NCBI RefSeq assembly: GCF_000003815.2 | Contig: NC_049993.1 | Span: 1,066,820 to 1,130,819, forward strand | DNA from: Branchiostoma floridae | Lineage: Eukaryota; Chordata; Leptocardii; Amphioxiformes; Branchiostomatidae | Direction: 5' to 3' | Length of the DNA stretch: 64,000 nucleotides | Shown here: piece by piece, positions 51,201 through 59,695 of the stretch | How the letters are laid out: every line of letters starts with the position of its first letter | Position numbering within the stretch: the stretch's first letter is position 1 | Made by a program: the position numbers and the translations under genes | The notes under the pieces: model-generated | The model's database searches: none | What the model was told of the DNA's origin: nothing | Seen by the model: the letters and a program-made list of their open reading frames with translations, nothing else

Positions 51201-54200
51201 AGGTGAGAAAAACTGGTTGTGTAAAAAGAAAATTCCTATGTCCTTTGATCTACCAACCTGATGAAATTATTTATTGAAGTGTCAGACCATTTTCCTTCAA
51301 TGAGTGCAATTGCTGTCAAATGATAGTGGCAAGCCACAATATTTCAAAAAGAAACAAAGACTACCCTCAGCAAACTAACAGTACTGAAAAGCAACAGTTA
51401 CTGTTAACAGTAACTGACAGTTGCATTGCAGAAACATTTCAGTAAATGAGCTTTACTGTCTATCATGTAATATCATGACTAAAAGTTTTCTTGAATTGAG
51501 TACATACTTATTACTGATCCCTTGATTCATTTACTTAAAGCCTTGACAGTACTTAAATCATACTGACAATTACTGACATGCTACTACTAATTATCAAAAT
51601 AAACAAACTTCATCTTTTATCATCAACTTTTGTTCCACTTACTGTCCACTACTGTCCTCTAAGTACTGTTCCTCTAATATTACTAATATCTGCTGGATTG
51701 TCTAACCAATCACAGTAACTGTATCCAGTAGATGTCAGTAATGGAACAGTAGACGACAGTAAGTGTAACAGAAGCTGGCAGCAAAGCGAGTGAATTTGTA
51801 GTAGCATGTCAGTAATTATGTCAGTACCATGTTAGTAATATGTACTTGATAGTTTTATTGATGAGAGTAAGAAGAGTCACTCTGCATGCTCTTTTCCGTA
51901 TGGCGTAGGCAGGCTATCTTTATTTCCCGTAACTCGTAGGGAAAACCATCTTTTCTACGTAATTCATAGCGAGGCGACCAAATTTACCGTAATTGCCTTC
52001 CTTGATTTACGTAATACGTAGGGGTTCTTCTGAATTTAACATAAATCGTTGTCGCCCCCCCCCCCCCCATGCAGACCCTCTAAGAAGTTGTTGTTGTGAC
52101 CTACTCATATGAGGCAGGATCTTCAGTTCCACAGCATAGAGAGCGAATGTGTAGTAGTAGCACATCAGTAATCATGTCAGTACCATGTTAGTAACTTGTA
52201 AAATTGTTGTGACCTACTCGTAAGGCAGGATCTTCCGTTCCACAGCATAGAGAGTGAATGTGTAGTAGCACATCAGTAATCATGTCAGTACCATGTTAGT
52301 AACTTGTACAATTGTTGTGACCTACTCATGAAGCAGGATCTTCCATTCCACAGCATAGAGAGTGAATGTGTAGTAGCACATCAGTAATCATGTCAGTACC
52401 ATGTTAGTAACTTGTACAATTGTTGTGACCTACTCGTGAGGCAGGATCTTCCGTTCCACAGCATAGATGGTGAATGTGTAGTAGCACAGCAGTAATCATG
52501 TCAGTACCATGTTAGTAACTTGTACAATTGTTGTGACCTACCCATGAGGCAGGATGTTCCGTTCCACAGCATAGAGAGTGAATGTGTAGTAGCACATCAG
52601 TAATCATGTCAGTAACATGTTTACTGGTAATAAATTGTTGTGACCTACTCGTGAGGCAGGATCTTCCGTTCCACAGCATAGATGGTGAATGTGTAGTAGC
52701 ACAGCAGTAATCACGTCACGTTGAAGCCGTGTCCGGCTGTGATCTTGTCTGGTGGAGCCTTGATCCAAGCCATCTCCAGTCCTGTCAATCAGTCAACACT
52801 CACCATTATGCAACATAACTCGACATCTACAAAATATGAGTGCACGCCATGTAAATCAAATGGTCACAGTTGGTCTGCACGTGGTCTTTTCCTTTAACGT
52901 TTTAATTATTTTAACTAGTAGGGAGAGCCCCTTGTTCACGCATTTTGTAGGTAGATTTTGCATAATGCAAACTGCATGTAGATCTAGATGACATACATTG
53001 CAAAACACCAGATCCTTTAAATGCAAATCACACACATCCATGCGTGCACTGCACACACGCACACGCACGCACACACACACACACACACACAAACACACAA
53101 ACACACACAAACACACACACATTTGGCTAATGGTTCCTTAGTACATAGAAGATGTTTCTCACTCTATCATATGAAAAGGAATCTGTTGACACTCATATAT
53201 ATACAAGATACAACTCTTCACAGTACCAAAACCATGATCACTATGGTATACCATACCAGGACCTCATGATGGACTCTATCTTTAACTCTCCAGATTCGGC
53301 TCCGGCTGTTTCTTGGTGTTTTAGCTTTTTTTCACAGGGACAAAACAGCAGCCTCGTGTCAGAGAGTAGAGTTGGCCTCAGTTGTGCTTCCAGAGCAAGA
53401 TTGACCTTTGACATGCTCTGACGGGAATTCCTGCCTGATTATCCAATTTCAACTAAAAAACACTGTATGATCGATAACCGGACTCCGATCTCGAACAAAT
53501 AAACGATTTTGTACCTCAAACAGGCTAGAGACAAAACACGATTCATCGTAGATTAAAATTACTTTCATGCTATGATATCAGCTCTATCTGTTAAATTATC
53601 TATTTAAAAAAATCATGTAACGTTATGTAGAGATTCCCTAACTTTTGATGTAGTGAACTAAGCCCTGAAACAATTTAGGCCCATGCGTTTTGCCAAACTG
53701 ACTAACGTTATAGCTACACCCATGTGGTTGTTGTTGTCCTTGTTTAACGTCTAATTATTTCGCTAGATGTGGTCTCTTGGAGCTGAGTGTCTTTTGTTTC
53801 AAGGTGAAATCTCTAAAGTTGTCTCTCAACGACGGTTGTGAAGATTGGCGGCTGATAATGCTGACAATGCACAGGTCTATACAATCTTACAATTTCACCA
53901 TTTACCATGCATGCCATGAACAGAAAAGAAGCCGACCTTATAGTACGATACTTTTAACGTTACATTGTTTTGTCCTTTGTTGTGAACAGTATACTTCGCT
54001 TCTTTGAAAGAAATGTACAATAAAGGTAAACTTCATTGACATTCAACGGTAGCGTAACTTCGTAAGTGAATTGATGAGCGAAACACTTCAAACAGTCAGT
54101 TAGCTAAATAAAATCATAGCAGGCAAATCGGGTTGCCTTGGAAATCAACATGGTATGGTTATAGTGATTTGATTATATGGATGACGTTTACGCGCGTCAA

Positions 54201-54312
54201 TTTTCGGCTGTTTCCAAGAAATGTTTCCACCATACTTGTAAATCGTACAAGGCAACTGTAAAGTAAGCAAATATGGAGCTATGACATGAGTCGCAAAAGA
54301 CGCATCTAAAAA

Positions 54313-54349
<37 letters not shown>

Positions 54350-57300
54350 CTCATAATTTTATAACTCCGAGATGACACAAGGAGAAAGCTACGCGGTTTG
54401 GGGTCAAATGATGTCTTTATTCTGCTCGATGAGAGGCTTACAGGTTGTGCAAAGACATCAACGGCCTAAGACCAAGGTCTTGACGATTACAACAATGTAG
54501 GGTCTAAGACCAGGATCTTGGCTATAACAATGAGCAATACAGTGAGTGTACATATACATGTAGTGCTACGGTGACCTTCTTTGAAAGGATAATTTCAAGG
54601 CAGCAAGGGTGGGATGGTGGTTAAGCAAAATGCGAGCCCGGCCGACCTAGCCGGCGGATGTCGCTCAGTGAGGTCAAGGGTCGTTTCCGTCAGCGAAATT
54701 CCCTACGATTGCTCTATTAGCAATCCTACCATAATTGCCAACATCATGTAATATTATTGAGATTGTTTAATTTCAATTATATATATATATATATATACAA
54801 AAGTACATTGCTTCACTATAGTAATTTGTTTTTCTTTTGATCTTAGTTTTCACAGGGCGATTGAAAGCTCACATCGTTGTATCGTATTACTCGCACTTAC
54901 CATCGCATTTTATCGTATTTGGTTTTTGTGCATCGGCGTCCGCGGGCCAACAGTCGTACGGCTTGTTGTCGAAGTCGTGCCATCCAGCTGTCACCATAAC
55001 AATCGTCTGGAATCGAAGCATAGAAATACAATTTATTAGCAGTTTATCGGGAACGAAAACATTTGGACCTACCGTAGCAGAGGAAAGGGGTTAAAATCAT
55101 CTTTATTCCACACAAGATGAATACATATATAGTACACAATAAAAAACTAGATCAGCCCTTTGTCTGTTTAATTTGCCAGGAGGGCGCAAGGTATTAAAAA
55201 TAAATAAGCAATACAACGTATTCGGACAGATCCAAAGCGTTTATAACATTAACGTTAAATTTCATAAAATTTGAACTCTAACGAATCTAACGGTAGATAG
55301 CATAGGATGCACAAAGTCTACCATGGGCTTTCTCTACCATAGCAGAGGAAAGCCTATAACTAGTTACACCTTCGACTGAAACTTCCACCTTTCCAGACAA
55401 ACTGAGACTGTGACAGAAGTGGAAAAAAATAACTTTATCGTACGAAAATTGAAAAGGATACAATGTGTGGCAATGTGTACATACAAAACAGTTTGAATAC
55501 ATGAGCTGCTAAATATCTAACAATTCTAAGGATCAAGATAGCGTTATGTATGTGCTGTGTATAATGTACGATATTGGAAGGCGGAGCTCAACGCTCTCAT
55601 TCTACCGCTTTTTACTTACCTAACCGAAGTCAGGTGCTCATTTTTACGCTCACGTAGAGTAAGGGAAAGTCGTGTAAAGTGCCTTTCCCAGCAGTGTGAC
55701 AGGATTTGAGCTCAGGACCTCTAGGTTCTGGACCAAATGCACTGCAGTTAGGCCAAACGACCCCACTAAGCGTTATCTAAGATACAATAAAGTTATTACC
55801 TAACTCATTGCGTTTAGTTCAATTTCTCCATCATCGAAATCAGAGAAAGGGTGTGGAAAAAAAACTAAAGCATGATATTGGTTATTTCCTCAATGTCAAG
55901 ATCGGTTTCCATATTCAGTCAATGTTGATTGGATTATATGGATGACATCGCGTGCATCAAGTTTTCGACCACACTGTAAATCGTACAGCTGCAAATGAGG
56001 AATTGTTTGCCGCAATTGCAAAGAAAATACTAACGGAGAACCGATATTAATATCATAGTAAGTCAATGTCAACGTCAAAGGAGATATGAAAGAAGAACCA
56101 AAATTACCACCTTTCATCACCTCTTAGATTTCATTATGAAGGCAATTTTTTTCCAAATTTTCGCACTTTTGCATTTGCTTTAGGGTTCCCGGACGAATCA
56201 ATCTGGTCTCATCAGGACAAAGAAAAACACTGAGACATCCTTTGTGGCTTAAACATTTTGGCCATTGGATTACTGTTTGCTACTCGTATCAGTATCCGTT
56301 TGAGAGTGTTTGAATTCAAACTATATATATGCGCATTGCTTCACTATCCGGGTCCATGGTTAAACAAAATAAATAAATTTTTACAGCAACAAAACATAAG
56401 GGAAACACTGAGAGTCCACGTAACATAAATTTCCGTGAAGTAATTTTGGTGTTTGTAGCATGAGTAAATGTGTATGATTCCCTGTATGTGGTTTAACCTC
56501 TGCTTGGAGAGTACGTATTAGCTTCAGTCGACCGTACATGGACCACCAACTGTTTGGATGGCTGGACCACAGTACCTTCAAGATTGGGGCGACGAATTTC
56601 AGATCGTCTGAAAATACTGCCCAAAGCACTGTGCATCAGCTGAACATCAATAACTACCTGCCAACATAGAAATAAATCCATCCGAAGGATACTGTATGTC
56701 AATAAACGTAATACAGTCCACATATAAGATTTTTGTTCTTTACCGAAGACTGCCGACCCCACCCCGATGGCAGACAGAAATATTTTTACTGGTATATTCA
56801 CAATACTATCAAGGCAGTTGCTTTTTTTGGACGTCCTTAGTGCGTTTTCCCTTTGTCCGCCAGCCATAGCCAGTGTTGAAGTAATTAGGTTTATAAGGCA
56901 TTGCTGCTTGCCTCTACTAGCTAAGGTTTGGCTGGTGGACAAAAAAGACAACCTGACAAAAATAGGAATACCAGAAAAAGCGCCTAAAAAGACTTCCAAA
57001 CTATGGCAGAGACCAACCACAATTTGGAGAGTATATCTTCACAAAAGACTGCGGTACCTTTACCATCAGTATAGAACACATCATTCGACCCGCAGGAATA
57101 TGAGGAGGCAATCTACACGTATCTATCCGATAGGTTAGAACAAGGAAAACCTTCTTGCTTACGACGTAGATACACAAAACTGTTTTTGTTCCGTTTTTTT
57201 TATTTCCATTTTTTTTATTTGCACATAATAAAAAGAAAATTCATAAAGTAAAGATAAATGATAGATAAAAACCATGCGGGAGAGAGGGAGAAGCCAAAAA

Positions 57301-59607
57301 AGGCTCCTAACAACTACTGAACACAATTCGAATGAAATAATTGAAATGGGAAACAAATGATAACAAAACATAAATGAATAACAACAATTAGATGATCAAC
57401 AATAAGGCAAGGTAGCAAGTAACATGAATGAAGCTATCTAACAGAGTAATAACAAATCAATAAACAGTACAATAACAAATCATAGATGCATAGCAAAATA
57501 TCAGTTCGCTTACCAACTACAGTCATTTCGAAATCGCAATGGGAAATAATTGTTTGCATATTAGATGTTTTGTTGACAAACACAAGGTACAACGCCTTTC
57601 GTATGGTGACTACAAACTACAAAGCAGAACTAGAAAGACAGCGTTTTCTCGGATTGTTTTCCTGTAGTCTTTAGTCAAGCTACTCGCATACAATACTATT
57701 GTTTATTGCAAATTCTTGCCCGAGGGCTAATTGCAGGTACAACATGTAAAATAAGGAAAATACAAAGGTGCTAGGAACTACATTCTATGACTATGCTGTG
57801 CTACTTGTTTATTTGTTTATCGAAATTCACCACAGAAGTGGAAGGGGCGGGGGAACAGGTGGTGACACCTTTGCTGGCCCTCGCCCCGACATAAAAATAC
57901 AATATTTACAGCAGACTAAGATTAATAAAAGACGACAAAATCAATCGATCAATCAGACTACCGAGCCCTTGCTGAAGTGTACATTATACTGGTTTTGTTG
58001 GGTTTGACTTCTTCTTTTTAGGCAGTGGAAGACGAATTTATCCACTTCTTTTATAATGTGTGGGTTCTTTGATTTTAATAGTAGGATTGATTTCTCATTG
58101 TCAGGAATAGTAATACTACACCATTAGGCCCGTCCTATGGTATTGTGTAAACAAATGCTCTTATTTACAATAACAGCTGAAATTAAACATGACCTCTGAT
58201 TGGCTACAGTAGGGTGAAGAAAAAGAAAAATGACGCACCAACAAAAACAATATGTTTTTCTCTACCGTGGAAATCAAAAATACATAATACATCTTGAAAT
58301 ACTACTTGAAATGAAAATGAACTGCAGCTGCGTCCCTAAATAAGGACTTCTGGTAAAATCCCAAGGCTATTCGAGCAATTACTGATCGGCGTTCTCGCCT
58401 CCATACACACAAAAGACTTCTGCTAAGATCATCGAATCAATCTATCATAGAAAATGTGGGACAGTTCATTTTCAACTGTTTTCAAAAAAGAAGTCAAATA
58501 GTAATGTAGGTTTTAGAATCGTACTCGATATTCTGTATGTACATACAATCAGTTAATCTTTGTATGTTAGAAGTTATTTACCCATTTTCAATCACTCAAT
58601 GTATTTGATTTTGTTCACTTGCAATTAGCTCCAGGGGCATGAATTTGCAATAAAACATTTCACATTTCTATACTTCCTAAACAAGAAAGCCTAACATAGT
58701 TCGATCGCTAATATCTGTATTAAATCAAGTGGGGAATATTGGTGTTTCTACTTATTTTTTGTATTATGTGGATACATAAAAGACTGTTTTCTCCTACAAC
58801 CGTTCTATTATTTTTTTAATACCGCTCAGCAATATGTAAGTTACGAATTAGTTCGCACCCGTTAGAAATAGAGAAAGGAAGATACAAAAAGCTACCTGTT
58901 CAAGAAAGAATTTGTAAGCACTGCATAGCGAATGCAGTGGAAAATGAAACAAATTTTATTTGTGAATGTCCCCAATTCGATGCCGAAAGAAAAAGACTAT
59001 TTGAAAGAGTGTCCGAAATCATATCAACATTTATATTGTTAAAAACGCCACAAAAGATTCTCTTCCTACTAAGATCACCGAATCAATCTATTATAGAATA
59101 CATGGGGCATTTCATTTTCAACTGTCTTCAAAGAAGAAGTCAAACCCCGTGATAGTTACGTAGATTTAGTACCCTATTCTGTACCGTATGTACATTCATC
59201 CACGTAATATTTGTATGTTAGAATTTAGATTATCTTCATGTATTCAGACCACATTCATTCATTTCACGTATCTAGTCTTTCTTCACTTGCAATTAGCCCA
59301 ATGGGAATGGGCAATAAAACATTATATTATCCATCTCTGAGGCAGAGGTTGGCGGCTAGATGAGAGGTGGAACAACCAAAGGAAGTACAGAAACATCATA
59401 GCTGATGATGATAGGGGATGGCGGCACACTGCACACACAGGTATAATCTCATCTGGCACTCCCCTCACAGACCCGCACTGATCGCCCCTCACTTTTACCA
59501 CCTGCGCAATTCTTAGCCTTCTTCGCAGCCTTCTTGGAGCGCTGGCGTTCATTTCATATGTTCCCCTGGTAGAGAGAAACATACTGTTTTTTCTGGTCTG
59601 TTCTTTT

Positions 59608-59695
<88 letters not shown>

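Noticed and set aside
52080-52720. CRISPR-like array (regular repeats about 108 bp apart)
   Set aside because: Units are head-to-tail copies without unique spacers, in an intron-rich animal gene; this is a minisatellite.
56493-57020. 175-residue - strand frame
   Set aside because: No recognisable domain and poor codon character; lies in a repeat-rich intron and does not fit the cyclase exon phases by inspection.
59322-59582. 86-residue - strand frame with KKAAKKAK-like alternative reading
   Set aside because: A Lys/Ala-rich stretch appears in one frame near 59500 but is very short and stops soon; no splice-supported exon could be built.
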